64,000 bases of DNA. Origin: PALSA-600 sp037142875. Lineage in GTDB: Bacteria; Actinomycetota; Thermoleophilia; Gaiellales; Gaiellaceae. The stretch lies in contig JBAWZV010000003.1 in assembly GCA_037142875.1 (NCBI GenBank), positions 1 through 64,000 on the forward strand. The letters run 5' to 3'. Within the stretch, counting starts at the first letter, position 1. Every line of letters starts with the position of its first letter. Shown piece by piece: positions 7,763 to 16,603 of this stretch. The position numbers and the translations under genes are program-made. The notes below the pieces were generated by a model. That model ran no database searches. It worked only from the letters and a program-made list of their open reading frames with translations, and was not told the origin of the DNA.

Positions 7763-8650
7763 TCAGCCGGCGGCGGCGTTCGCCACCCAGTTGGCGGTGA
7801 AGCCACCACCATCCGGTGCGAGCTCCACGGGCACGGCACCCGCAGTCGAACTGGCTCTCACTCCGCTCGCGTCACCATACGACCGGCGCGCTGTCGGGAT
7901 CAGCCTGATCGCCATCGTCTCCCAGAACGGGCTTAGGATCCTGCCGCCCTGAACCCCGGCACTCGGCGTCGACGCGGTCGCGAAGGTTCGCGTCAGTTTG
8001 AAGGAGCCAAAGTTCGTCAGATCGAGCTCGTGGCAGGTCGCCCCGCACTCCGACGGCGCCTCGATGATCCACTCCGCCGACGTGAGATCAGGGGCGATCA
8101 TCGGGAGATGCTTCGTGAAGGACGTGCGCCGTGTCCTGTCCTTGACCTGGACGAGCACGTCGCTCCCGGTGATCAGGACGCTCGCCGTGATCGTGTCACC
8201 CGGGAAGATCTTCAGGCGGACGTTCACAGCGTCGGCCGGCACGAGCTCGTACCAGACGTAGTAGCTCGCCTTTCCGTCGGCCGAGCAGTCGAGGTCGGTT
8301 CCGACCTGCTCGAGCTTCTGGGAGGAGAGGCTGTATCCGCCGATTCCGACCCAGATCGCGGCGGCGGTCGAGGCACCGGCTGCGCACGTCGCCGCAGGCT
8401 GGACCCAGGTTGCTGTCACGTCCGTGAACGACGTCAGGGGGCTCGCAGTTGCCGGAGTTGAGCCGGGACCGATCGCGGCGTACCCGGCCCAGTTCGAGCT
8501 GACATCCGGCGTCACCGCCGTGCGCACGAGCCCGACGTTGCGACGCGTCGAGCCCGACGGATCGGCAGCCGACGTGGTCAGGCCGAGCACGGTCACGATC
8601 ATGACCGCGCCCACGAGTGCGCCACCGAGCGGGACGATTGCGCGCATCAC
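7763..8650 (-). CDS. Secreted G1-family glutamic endopeptidase
   Basis: Resembles eqolisin/scytalidoglutamic peptidase (MEROPS G1), acid-active extracellular endopeptidases using a Gln-Glu pair. The 295-residue precursor has an N-terminal membrane/signal segment (about residues 7-28). The G1 core motifs follow: SSNWAGY (51-57), ATWVQP (80-85), WVGIGG (100-105), LEQVGTD with probable catalytic Gln115, YYVWYELVP (130-138) and AEWIIEAP with probable catalytic Glu197. Cysteines at 89 and 122 and in GATCHEL may form disulfides. It follows tatA by 15 bases on the same strand, but its signal lacks an obvious twin-arginine, so Sec export is more likely. Confidence 0.82.
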   Translation of the reverse strand: MMRAIVPLGGALVGAVMIVTVLGLTTSAADPSGSTRRNVGLVRTAVTPDVSSNWAGYAAIGPGSTPATASPLTSFTDVTATWVQPAATCAAGASTAAAIWVGIGGYSLSSQKLEQVGTDLDCSADGKASYYVWYELVPADAVNVRLKIFPGDTITASVLITGSDVLVQVKDRTRRTSFTKHLPMIAPDLTSAEWIIEAPSECGATCHELDLTNFGSFKLTRTFATASTPSAGVQGGRILSPFWETMAIRLIPTARRSYGDASGVRASSTAGAVPVELAPDGGGFTANWVANAAAG

Positions 8651-8665
8651 GACGGCCTCTGGCCG

Positions 8666-9010
8666 CTAGGAGGCCGTCGAAGCGGAGCCAGAAGGCGACG
8701 TCGGCTTGGCGGCATCACCGTCGGCGGTAGCTCCAGGCTTCGCAACGTCCTTCGCAGCGGCAACCGTGTCCTGCACGTCCGCGACCCCGGGCACGAAGGC
8801 CCGCGCCAGGTTCGTCGGACTCGCTGCCTGCTTGATCTCCTGCACACCGGTGAATGCCTCGGAGGCACCGTCGAGGCCGCTCACGGTGTCCTTGAACTCG
8901 CGCAGCCCCTTGCCGATCGACCGTCCGATCTCCGGAAGCTTGCTTGGCCCGAAGACCAGGACTGCCAGTAGGCCCAGCAGCACGATCTCCATCGGTCCGA
9001 TGTTTCCCAT
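8666..9010 (-). CDS. tatA: Sec-independent protein translocase TatA/TatB-like
   Basis: Membrane component of the twin-arginine translocase. The 114-residue protein begins with a short exterior segment, one transmembrane helix (MEIVLLGLLAVLVFG), the FGPSKLPEIGRSIGKGLREFK hinge and amphipathic helix, and a long charged, Ala/Pro-rich tail. The extra length and the SKLPEIGRSIG hinge fit TatA. A TatB role cannot be excluded because no tatB or tatC is in the window. An upstream ATG would add 20 poorly conserved residues. I chose ATG 9008-9010, six residues before the helix. Confidence 0.85.
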   Translation of the reverse strand: MGNIGPMEIVLLGLLAVLVFGPSKLPEIGRSIGKGLREFKDTVSGLDGASEAFTGVQEIKQAASPTNLARAFVPGVADVQDTVAAAKDVAKPGATADGDAAKPTSPSGSASTAS

Positions 9011-9087
9011 CCCAATGACTGTACCACCCCAATCGTGCTGGAAAACCCGCGCGGAGCCACAAAACGCCATTAGAACTTCCTAAGGAC

Positions 9088-9107
9088 GCACCATCTTGCA
9101 GATGTGC
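9088..9107. promoter_or_regulatory. Inverted repeat between tatA and the FtsH-like gene
   Basis: GCAC-C-ATCT-TGC-AGAT-GTGC forms an 8-bp dyad with one unpaired C, located in the divergent intergenic region about 42 bases before the FtsH-like start. It may be an operator for either gene or an mRNA hairpin. No known regulator consensus is matched. Confidence 0.3.
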
Positions 9108-9149
9108 CCCTAGCGGTTTCCCCGAAGACGTGGCTACTGTGTTGCCTCA

Positions 9150-11624
9150 ATGGCGACGATCACTGCTCCTGCACCGAACGCAACGGCTGTTTTGACCGAG
9201 TCGCAGGCGCTCCTCTCTCGCCAGCTCCGTCGTCTCACGCGCGTCGCGACGCTCGTCGCAATCCTGACGAGCCCGTCGGTCTACTACTGGTTCCATCACC
9301 ACAACGGTTGGAGCATCGGCAAGTCGCTCTTCTACACGTTCGCCGTCGTCGTGATCTTCCGCGGTATCACTGACATCGCCGTCCGGCGGATCATCCCCTG
9401 GCCGAGCCTGTTCGGCACCGACGACGCGCGTCTCCGAGAAGAGGACATCGTCAACCGGCGCCGTGCCTGGACCTGGCGTTGGTTCGTGCGCCTGTTCATC
9501 GTGCGACTCGGCGGCATCATCACGATCGTCTACCTCTGGCAGATCCGCAGCGCCCCTCCCGGCTCGCACATCAGCTGGATCGGGACGTTCACGGTGGGCT
9601 TCAGCAAGCTCGGCCACGCGATGCACTCGACCGCGTTCTGGCTGCAGCTGATCACGGTCGGCTTCCTGTTCCTTGCCAACTTCCTCATCTTCATGGGCCC
9701 GCTCCTGATGATGGGTATCTCGCAGATCCGCGGCTACGAGCCCGGCGACGCCGAGTGGGGCGTCAAGCTCGACCACGTCCGAGGCCAGTCCGAGGCCAAG
9801 GAGGAGATCCGTCGGGTCGTCACCCTCTGGCAGTCCGGCGAGGTCTTCGAGGGCGCCGGCGGCAAGCGCGAGCGCGGCCTGCTCTTCCTCGGCGCGCCTG
9901 GTACCGGCAAGACAATGATGGCCAAGGCGATCGCGACCGGCTTCAACTCCCCATTTGTCTCGATTCCTGGCTCCGGCTTTGCTGCGACGTTCATCGGGAT
10001 CGACGCGATCATCGTCCGCTTCCTCGCCCGCAAGGCCAAGAAGCTCGCCCGTAAGTGGGGCGGCCAGTGCATCGTCTTCATCGACGAGATCGACGCTGTC
10101 GGCATGCGCCGCAACTCGCTCGGCGGTGGCGGAGCCACGATGACCCCGCTTGCCTCCTGGACGCCTGAGTTCTACGGGCAGTTCGGTGCGATCAACCCCA
10201 GCGGTGACCTGATCTGCGAGAACGCCGCGTGGCGCGACTGGATGTTCTCGCAGCGCGCCGAGGCGACTCCGCTTCCGCATCCGATGTGGCTGCGCCGTCT
10301 CACGAACTCGGTGAACCAGGGCATGTTCCCCGGCATGGGCGGCATGGGCGGCGGGCTTGCACTCAACCAGCTCCTCGTGACGATGGACGGCATCGACAAC
10401 CCGCCGTTCATGCGCCGCGTCCTCACCAACAAGATCAACTCGTTCCTCGACGCGATCTACGTCGCGCCCCGCCGGCTCGGCCGCATCAACATGCGCATCC
10501 CGGCGCCGCGCCCGAGCGGAGCTCAGATCTACTTCATCGGCGCGACCAACGTTCCGCTCCAGAACCTCGACCCAGCGCTCACGCGCCCGGGCCGCATGGG
10601 ACGCCACGTCACCTTCCGCACACCGACGAAGGACGACCGCAAGGACATCTTCGACCTGTACCTCGGCAAGGTCGCCCACAGCGCCGATCTCGACACCGAG
10701 GAGCGCCGCGACGAGATCGCGCGCATCACGAACGGCTACTCGCCGGCGATGATCGACCAGATCTGCTCGATGGCGCTCACGAACGCGCACCATGAGGGGA
10801 ACGCCGCATTCACCTGGGAGCATCTTGTCGACGCGATGACCGTGATCGAGTCAGGGACAGCGGTGAGCGTCAACTACACCGACTACGAGACCCGCGCCGT
10901 GGCGATCCATGAGGCCGGCCACGCCGCCTGCGCACACGTCTACCGTCCTCAGATCGAGTCGAGCCGCCTGTCGATCAAGATGCGCGGCGGCTCCCTCGGC
11001 CATCACCAGTTCTTCGAGAAGGAAGAGCGCTTCAGCGCCTTCCAGAGCGAGCTCTTTGCCGACCTCATTCACACGCTTGGCGCGATGGCTGCCGAGATCG
11101 TCTTCTTTGGCGAGAACTCTGTCGGCGTCGGCGGTGATCTCCAGTCGGCCACGGGTAGGGCCTCCTGGATGGTCGGTGCGTCAGGAATGTCGCCCATGCC
11201 TCTCGAGCTCAGCGGCCACACGTTCGCCGACGAGTCCGAGGATCAGACCCGTGAGCGCGTCATGAAGCGCTTCGAGGACATCGGCGTCCGCCTGCTCAAC
11301 CGCACCCAGTCAAGCGGCATGGGTGGAAGCCCTGTCGCCTCGATCCTGGGCGACCCGCGGAAGCAGCGCTATGCAGCAGAGTTCCTCGGTCACGCCTTCG
11401 TGACGGCGTACAACCTGATTCTCGAGAACAAGGACAAGATCGAGCACGTTGCAGACACCGTGATCGAGAAGAAGGAGATCTACGGCAACGACCTCGTTCG
11501 CCTTCTCGACTCCCAGAACTTCGTTCGTCCCGAGATCGACTGGAGCAACGAAGCGTCATGGCCCAACCTCACGTGGTCGAAGGACGAGCCAAAGGGTCCC
11601 GGGCCTGGAATGATGCACGCATGA
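9150..11624 (+). CDS. FtsH-like membrane AAA+ metalloprotease with ATPase insertions
   Basis: Membrane-anchored ATP-dependent protease of 824 residues, M41-like. The N-terminal 190 residues carry about four hydrophobic spans (near 31-47, 57-74, 112-131 and 163-190) instead of the two of FtsH. The AAA module has Walker A GAPGTGKT (248-255), an F-I-G pore loop (281-283), Walker B CIVFIDEID (307-315), GATN (464-467) and arginine fingers in RPGRMGRH. Two blocks absent from FtsH are inserted: about 80 residues after Walker B (320-403, Trp/Gly/Met-rich) and about 45 residues before GATN (415-458). The zinc site HEAGH is at 587-591, with the third ligand probably in GGDLQSAT. Its stop overlaps the next gene (ATGA). 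Likely function is membrane protein quality control. Confidence 0.88.
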   Translation: MATITAPAPNATAVLTESQALLSRQLRRLTRVATLVAILTSPSVYYWFHHHNGWSIGKSLFYTFAVVVIFRGITDIAVRRIIPWPSLFGTDDARLREEDIVNRRRAWTWRWFVRLFIVRLGGIITIVYLWQIRSAPPGSHISWIGTFTVGFSKLGHAMHSTAFWLQLITVGFLFLANFLIFMGPLLMMGISQIRGYEPGDAEWGVKLDHVRGQSEAKEEIRRVVTLWQSGEVFEGAGGKRERGLLFLGAPGTGKTMMAKAIATGFNSPFVSIPGSGFAATFIGIDAIIVRFLARKAKKLARKWGGQCIVFIDEIDAVGMRRNSLGGGGATMTPLASWTPEFYGQFGAINPSGDLICENAAWRDWMFSQRAEATPLPHPMWLRRLTNSVNQGMFPGMGGMGGGLALNQLLVTMDGIDNPPFMRRVLTNKINSFLDAIYVAPRRLGRINMRIPAPRPSGAQIYFIGATNVPLQNLDPALTRPGRMGRHVTFRTPTKDDRKDIFDLYLGKVAHSADLDTEERRDEIARITNGYSPAMIDQICSMALTNAHHEGNAAFTWEHLVDAMTVIESGTAVSVNYTDYETRAVAIHEAGHAACAHVYRPQIESSRLSIKMRGGSLGHHQFFEKEERFSAFQSELFADLIHTLGAMAAEIVFFGENSVGVGGDLQSATGRASWMVGASGMSPMPLELSGHTFADESEDQTRERVMKRFEDIGVRLLNRTQSSGMGGSPVASILGDPRKQRYAAEFLGHAFVTAYNLILENKDKIEHVADTVIEKKEIYGNDLVRLLDSQNFVRPEIDWSNEASWPNLTWSKDEPKGPGPGMMHA

Positions 11625-12529
11625 CCGAAGATCTCGTAGGCCCGAACCTCGAAGCCCCGATCGGCGATCCGGCTCCGGAGATGGTGACCCCATCTCTCGA
11701 GGCTCCACCTGCCGCCGCCGAGTTCTCCGGTGAGGAGCCGAAGGAGCTGGTCGCAGCGCCGAGGACAGCACCTGCCGACGCCCGCCGCTACACCTCGCAG
11801 TTTGCACTCGCATATGCGGCACTCGGGATCGTGCTCATCGCGGCCATCACCGGGCTGATCGTGCTTGTCATCCGGCCTGGTCACCACTCGCCGCCGCCGT
11901 GGTCGACCTGGAAGCCCGCCTCGGGCACGGTCGCCAAGATGATGGGCGAGATCACCGACCACGTCGCCAAGGAGTACAAGCTGAACAGCTCCGGCACGCA
12001 GCTCGTCGCGCTCGTTCCGACTCCGCCGCAGGTCACAAGCGGCACGAAGGACGTCAAGGTTTCGACGATCGCGATCCGGCAGGCGCCGCAGAGCAACAAC
12101 GGCATTCGCATCATCAGCGCCAAGACGAGCTACCAGGTGCAGCTCTGCGGTCTCGGCTCGAACTGCTCGATCGCGAGCGGTGCTGCAACCGAGCTCCGCG
12201 GCCGGCTCGTTCGCCGCGAGGCCCTCGAGGTCGCGCTCTACACGTTCAAGTACGTCCCCTCGGTGACGTCGCTGTCGGCCTTCATGCCGCCGCCGCCCGG
12301 TGAGACGTCCTCGACCTTGCTCTTCCTCGAGAAGGACAATCTCAAGCAGCAGCTGTCCGACCCACTCCTGAAGACGCTTCCGCTCGCGACGCCGCCCCTG
12401 CCAACCGCTGCAGATGCAGCCGAGGCCGCGACGATCGACAAGCTCACGCTGAAGACGGTCTTCACGTATCAGCTGACCGAGTTGCAGGACGGCAGCGCGG
12501 CGCTGATTCTCGACCCCGCCACCGCGTAG
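11621..12529 (+). CDS. Single-span membrane protein coupled to the FtsH-like protease
   Basis: A 302-residue protein starting at ATG 11621-11623 (MTEDLVGPN), whose ATGA overlaps the protease stop, indicating translational coupling. The layout is an acidic, Pro-rich cytoplasmic tail of about 65 residues, one transmembrane helix (FALAYAALGIVLIAAITGLIVLVI), then an exported domain of about 200 residues with one close cysteine pair (LCGLGSNC). The stretch FKYVPSVTSLSAFMPPPP suggests an extended linker. I recognise no family. Its place suggests a partner, adaptor or substrate of the protease, comparable in logic to HflK/HflC or YccA, but without sequence similarity to them that I can see. Confidence 0.72.
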   Translation: MTEDLVGPNLEAPIGDPAPEMVTPSLEAPPAAAEFSGEEPKELVAAPRTAPADARRYTSQFALAYAALGIVLIAAITGLIVLVIRPGHHSPPPWSTWKPASGTVAKMMGEITDHVAKEYKLNSSGTQLVALVPTPPQVTSGTKDVKVSTIAIRQAPQSNNGIRIISAKTSYQVQLCGLGSNCSIASGAATELRGRLVRREALEVALYTFKYVPSVTSLSAFMPPPPGETSSTLLFLEKDNLKQQLSDPLLKTLPLATPPLPTAADAAEAATIDKLTLKTVFTYQLTELQDGSAALILDPATA

Positions 12530-12614
12530 ACCTCCTCCACGGCACACGGCTAGCTCGCGGTCGGTTGAGCCTCGGTCGTTAACATTCTGGCGTGGCACAC
12601 CCGGGCTTCGATAG

Positions 12615-12941
12615 ATGATCATCCGCATCGTCCTCTGGAGCCTCGCCGAGGCACCCGTTACGATCGCCGACCTGCGTCGTTACCTCCGTGACGAGGCCTA
12701 CGACGCGTTCACTGATATCCCCGGTCTCCTGTTCAAGGCGTGGATCGCAGATGAGGCGACCGAACGCTGGGGCGCGATCTACGTCTGGGAGTCACGCGAG
12801 GCGTCGGAGCAGCCTCTCCCGTCACGCGCCCGCGAGCTGATCGGTGACGACCCGGCTGTGATCGAGTTCTTTGACGTCGAGGGCACGCTCTCGGTCTCAT
12901 CCGAGCTCTCGCGGCTCGGCCTCGCCTTCGACGCCGCGTAA
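12615..12941 (+). CDS. YdhR-like monooxygenase-fold protein
   Basis: A 108-residue dimeric alpha+beta barrel-type protein resembling the YdhR family (putative mono-oxygenases). Typical parts are the ferredoxin-like strand with PGLLFKAWIADEATERWGAIYVWE and the following EASEQPLPSRARELI. Family members are small cytoplasmic proteins thought to act on aromatic or hydrophobic substrates without a bound cofactor. The true substrate is unknown. The ATG start at 12615 is the natural one. An MFS transporter gene follows 11 bases downstream on the same strand. Confidence 0.7.
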   Translation: MIIRIVLWSLAEAPVTIADLRRYLRDEAYDAFTDIPGLLFKAWIADEATERWGAIYVWESREASEQPLPSRARELIGDDPAVIEFFDVEGTLSVSSELSRLGLAFDAA

Positions 12942-12952
12942 GCTCCGCCGGA

Positions 12953-14080
12953 GTGCGCCGGATCCTCTTCCTGACGGGTGCGATCGTGCTCGTCGACACG
13001 CTGTTCTTCTCAGCGCTCACACCGCTGCTGCCGCACTACACGGAGCAGTTTGGCCTGGGAAAGGGCGGCGCCGGCTTCCTGGCTGCGTGCTATCCGCTCG
13101 GGGCGTTCGTCGGCGCGATTCCAAGCGGCATCGTCGTGACACGGCTCGGCGTCAAGCCGACGGTGCTCGTCGGTCTGCTCGGGGTCGCCGTGATGACCGC
13201 TGCGTTTGGCGTTGCCTCATCGGTCTGGGAGCTCGATGCCACGCGGTTCTGTCAGGGCCTCGCCAGCTCGTTCTCCTGGACGGGCGCGCTGACGTGGCTC
13301 GTTGCGTCCTCCCCACCCGGCCGACGCGGGCGCCTGATCGGCCAGGCGTTCGCGGCCGCGATCGCCGGGGCGCTGCTCGGCCCCGCGCTCGGTGGCGTCG
13401 CCTCGGTCGCGGGAACCGGCTGGACGTTTGGGCTCGTTGCCATTGCGTCGCTCGGTGTGGCCGTGCGGGCCGCTGCGACACCGTCGGCGAAGCCAGGTCA
13501 TCCGCAGCCCCTCATCGAGCTTCTACGGGCCTTCCGTGACCGCCGGGTGGTCATCTCGGTCTGGCTCGTCATCCTTCCCGCCCTCCTCTTCGGCAGCCTC
13601 GGGGTGCTCGGCCCCCTACGCCTCTCCGATCTCGGGTTCGGTGCGATCGCGATCGGCGCGGTCTGGCTCATCGCCTGCGCGCTCGAAGCGGGAAACAACG
13701 TCCTGATCGGCCATCTCACGGATCGGCATGGCCCGCTCGCACCCGTACGCATCGGCCTCATCACCACCGCGATCGCCACATTCGTGCTCCCCTGGCCTGG
13801 CAACCGCTTCGTCGTGGCAGTCGTGATCATCTTCGCGGCCCTGTCGTTCGGCACGTTCTACACCCCGGGAATGACGCTCCTCACCCACGCCGCCGAGGAT
13901 CGTGGCCTCGAGTACGGGTACGCCTTCGCGTTGATCAACCTCGCGTGGGCTCCGGGTCAGAGCGGCGGATCGGCGCTCGGTGGCGCCCTTGCGCAGCTCA
14001 CCTCGGATGCGGTCACCTACGTCGGGCTGGGCGTACTTGCCCTCGCGACGTTCGTCGCGTTACGCCGCGTGTCGCTCTAG
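12953..14080 (+). CDS. MFS transporter
   Basis: A 375-residue major facilitator superfamily permease with about 12 hydrophobic helices. The loop 2-3 motif (GIVVTRLGVKPTVLVG) is partly conserved, and the second half repeats the layout (GHLTDRHGPLAPVRIG). The N terminus starts directly in helix 1 after the GTG at 12953. Substrate unknown; drug/metabolite:proton antiport is common for this size. It may be cotranscribed with the YdhR-like gene. Its stop overlaps by four bases the stop region of the convergent SCP2-domain gene. Confidence 0.85.
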   Translation: MRRILFLTGAIVLVDTLFFSALTPLLPHYTEQFGLGKGGAGFLAACYPLGAFVGAIPSGIVVTRLGVKPTVLVGLLGVAVMTAAFGVASSVWELDATRFCQGLASSFSWTGALTWLVASSPPGRRGRLIGQAFAAAIAGALLGPALGGVASVAGTGWTFGLVAIASLGVAVRAAATPSAKPGHPQPLIELLRAFRDRRVVISVWLVILPALLFGSLGVLGPLRLSDLGFGAIAIGAVWLIACALEAGNNVLIGHLTDRHGPLAPVRIGLITTAIATFVLPWPGNRFVVAVVIIFAALSFGTFYTPGMTLLTHAAEDRGLEYGYAFALINLAWAPGQSGGSALGGALAQLTSDAVTYVGLGVLALATFVALRRVSL

Positions 14081-14382
14081 AAGATCTTCTGCAGCTTGAG
14101 GGCGGCGCCGGTGTCGCCCTCAAGCTTGATCTTGCCAGTCATGACTGCGAGCGCAGGATTCTGCTCGCCCTTGACGATCCGATCGAACGTCTCGCTCCCG
14201 ACTGTGATCGTCACGTCGGCCGGGCCGTCAGGGTTCTCACTCACGGTGACGCGACCACCACGGACGTCAACAAGCCAGCGGCCCTCTCCCGTCACGTCGA
14301 ACAGGTAGGAGTGTTCGACGCCTACGATCTTGTCGGGCTCGGCGTTCGCCTCGAGCGTCTCGAAGAACTCGCGCGCGCCCAT
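14077..14382 (-). CDS. SCP2 sterol-binding-domain protein
   Basis: A 101-residue stand-alone SCP2 (sterol carrier protein 2) fold. Features include the opening helix REFFETLEANAEP, the strands WLVDVRGGRVTV and ADVTITVGSETFDRIVKGE, and the C-terminal AVMTGKIKLEGDTGAALKLQKIF that closes the hydrophobic pocket. Such small proteins bind lipids or acyl-CoA in the cytoplasm. It is convergent with the MFS gene and lies downstream of ilvA on the same strand (93-base gap). Confidence 0.85.
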   Translation of the reverse strand: MGAREFFETLEANAEPDKIVGVEHSYLFDVTGEGRWLVDVRGGRVTVSENPDGPADVTITVGSETFDRIVKGEQNPALAVMTGKIKLEGDTGAALKLQKIF

Positions 14383-14475
14383 GTCAGGCCGCGGCTGGGA
14401 GCGTGTCGAGCGCGTGGCTGACCGTCTCCATCGTTCGAGAAGTTCGGCGGTGAGCTCGCCTGTCCTGCGGCCCGC

Positions 14476-15651
14476 TCAGCGGATGCGCTCGGCGGGAAAG
14501 CCCTGCGCCTGGAGCGCAGCGATCAGCTGCAGGCAGTGATCCTCGTCACGGGTCACGACCGTCAGGTCGACACCCGTATCGCCGAGATCGAGTGCGACGC
14601 CCTCGCGACGATGCTCGATCGCGACGATGTTCGCGCGCTGCTGGGCGACGATCTCGAGCAGGTGAATCAATGCCCCGGGGCGGTCGGCAAGGCTGCTGCG
14701 GAGCACGAGGTAGCGCCCGGCGAGGGTGAGACCGTGGCGAAGTACCGAGATCAGGAGCGTCGGGTCGATGTTCCCGCCCGAGAGGACGGCGCAGACGGAC
14801 CCTTCGCCGCCAACCTTGCCGCGCAGAAGTGCCGCGACACCAGCTGCACCTGCGCCCTCGACGAGCAGCTTCGATCGCTCAAGCAGGAGCGTGATTGCCT
14901 CGCTGATCGACTCATCGTCGACCTCGACCATGTCGTCGAGGAGCTCGTTCAGGATCCCCATCGTGAGCTCACCGGGGTACTTGACGGCGATACCGTCGGC
15001 GATCGTGTAGCTCCCGCGCCGCGTCTCGACTCCGACGATGCGTACGTCCGGGCGTAGCGCGCGAAGCGCGATCGCTGTTCCAGCGGCGAGTCCGCCTCCG
15101 CCGACAGGAATCAAGACCGTTCCGACGTCGGGGATCTGCTCCGCCAGCTCAAGGCCGAGGGTCCCCTGTCCGGCGATCACGCGTTCGTCCTCGAAGGCGT
15201 GGATGAACGTCGCTCCGGTCTCTTCAACCCGCTGCATCGCCAGGGCAAGTGCGTCATCGAACACTGTCCCTCCAAAGACGATCTCGCCGCCGTAGGTGCG
15301 GGTCGGCTCGACCTTCGCCATCGGAGCGTCCTGCGGCATGAAGATGGTTGCGTGTATCCCGAGCTGCCGGGCAGCCCAGGCGACCGCCTGGCCGTGGTTT
15401 CCGGCCGACGCCGCAACGACTCCTGCGGCTCGCTCGGCCGGCGAGAGGGTCGCGAGTGTGTTGACAGCGCCACGGATCTTGAACGCGCCGGTGCGCTGCA
15501 GGTTCTCGGCCTTGAAGAAGACCTCGCGGCCGGTCTGCCGCGAGAGCGTGTCGGAGCCGTAGATCGGCGTGACGCGGGCGTGGCTACCGATCCGCTCGCG
15601 GGCGGCGTGGATGTCGGCGATCGTCGGAGCGGTCTTCGGGCTAGTCGTCAA
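14476..15651 (-). CDS. ilvA: Threonine ammonia-lyase
   Basis: PLP enzyme converting L-threonine to 2-oxobutyrate and ammonia. The 391-residue length fits the single-ACT form. The Schiff-base Lys58 is in GAFKIRGA, the Gly-rich phosphate loop is GGGGLAAG, and the substrate loop SAGNHGQAVAWAA is intact. The last 65 residues form one ACT domain (LVLRSSLADRPGALIHLLEIV), suggesting allosteric control. The start is a TTG (15649-15651) inside the last codons of meaB (11-base overlap). Coupling to meaB suggests that 2-oxobutyrate may enter the propionyl-CoA/methylmalonyl-CoA route as well as isoleucine synthesis. Confidence 0.9.
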   Translation of the reverse strand: MTTSPKTAPTIADIHAARERIGSHARVTPIYGSDTLSRQTGREVFFKAENLQRTGAFKIRGAVNTLATLSPAERAAGVVAASAGNHGQAVAWAARQLGIHATIFMPQDAPMAKVEPTRTYGGEIVFGGTVFDDALALAMQRVEETGATFIHAFEDERVIAGQGTLGLELAEQIPDVGTVLIPVGGGGLAAGTAIALRALRPDVRIVGVETRRGSYTIADGIAVKYPGELTMGILNELLDDMVEVDDESISEAITLLLERSKLLVEGAGAAGVAALLRGKVGGEGSVCAVLSGGNIDPTLLISVLRHGLTLAGRYLVLRSSLADRPGALIHLLEIVAQQRANIVAIEHRREGVALDLGDTGVDLTVVTRDEDHCLQLIAALQAQGFPAERIR

Positions 15652-16603
15652 GATGGAACACGTTACTCAGGATGTCGTGGACGGCGCTGAGGGGGTCGAG
15701 TCTGCGGGCCCGCACATCGTCGAGAAGCCGACAGAGCTCCGGATTCTCGGTGGCTGCCGTTTCGAGGTGGCGACGGGCCCGCGCGGTCGCGATTGCGAAG
15801 ACCTCGGCGGTCAGGTTCTGGCTACGGCGCTCGGCGAGGGCGCCGCTTGCCTGCAACCCGGCGTGGTGCGCTTCGATCGCGATGAGCAGGTCGTCGACCC
15901 CGTCGCCGCGCAGCGCGTCGGTCTTGACGAGTGGCGGGGCTCCCGCGGGCCCGAGCGAGAGCATCTGACGCACCTCGCCGACCATCGTGTCGGCAAGCGA
16001 GTGGTCGGCCTTGTTGATCGCGATGACGTCAGGGATCTCCATGATTCCCGCCTTGAGCGCCTGAACAGAGTCGCCTGAGCCCGGCATCAGCGCGAGGACG
16101 ACGGTGTCTGCGATAGACAGCACGCCGATCTCGCTCTGCCCCGTTCCGACCGTCTCGAGGAAGACGACGTCCTTCCCCGCGGCGTCGAGAATCAGCAGCG
16201 CCTGGAGGGTCGCCTCGGCAAGCCCGCCTGCGTGCCCGCGCGTCCCCATCGACCGGATGAACACGCCGGGATCGAGGAAGTGGTCGACGAGACGGATGCG
16301 ATCACCCAGGAGTGCCCCCAGGGTGAAAGGGCTAGAGGGGTCGACCGAGATGACCCCCACCGTCCGGCCCTGTGCGCGGACGCGCGTGACGAGTGCAGAG
16401 ATGAGGCTCGACTTGCCGACGCCAGGCGGGCCGGTGAATCCGACCGAGTGAGCCTTGCCCGTCGACGGGTAGAGCTCGCGCACGAGCTCCCGCGCCGAAG
16501 GATCGCCGTTTTCCACCAGTGTGATCGCCCGGGCGAGGGCGCGCGCATCGCCGGCGAGCACGCCACTGACGAGGTCGGCTTGCGTCCACATCGACCGGCT
16601 CAT
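15641..16603 (-). CDS. meaB: Methylmalonyl-CoA mutase-associated GTPase MeaB
   Basis: G3E-family GTPase that guards and loads the B12-dependent methylmalonyl-CoA mutase. The 320-residue protein shows the P-loop GPPGVGKS (58-65), Mg/switch motif VDPSSP, the ETVGTGQSE G3 signature and NKAD base recognition. The C-terminal helical dimerisation region is present. The start ATG (16601-16603) overlaps the stop of the upstream MFS gene (ATGA), and its 3' end overlaps ilvA. The mutase genes are not in the window. A longer reading frame upstream is only the shadow of the MFS gene. Confidence 0.92.
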   Translation of the reverse strand: MSRSMWTQADLVSGVLAGDARALARAITLVENGDPSARELVRELYPSTGKAHSVGFTGPPGVGKSSLISALVTRVRAQGRTVGVISVDPSSPFTLGALLGDRIRLVDHFLDPGVFIRSMGTRGHAGGLAEATLQALLILDAAGKDVVFLETVGTGQSEIGVLSIADTVVLALMPGSGDSVQALKAGIMEIPDVIAINKADHSLADTMVGEVRQMLSLGPAGAPPLVKTDALRGDGVDDLLIAIEAHHAGLQASGALAERRSQNLTAEVFAIATARARRHLETAATENPELCRLLDDVRARRLDPLSAVHDILSNVFHLDD

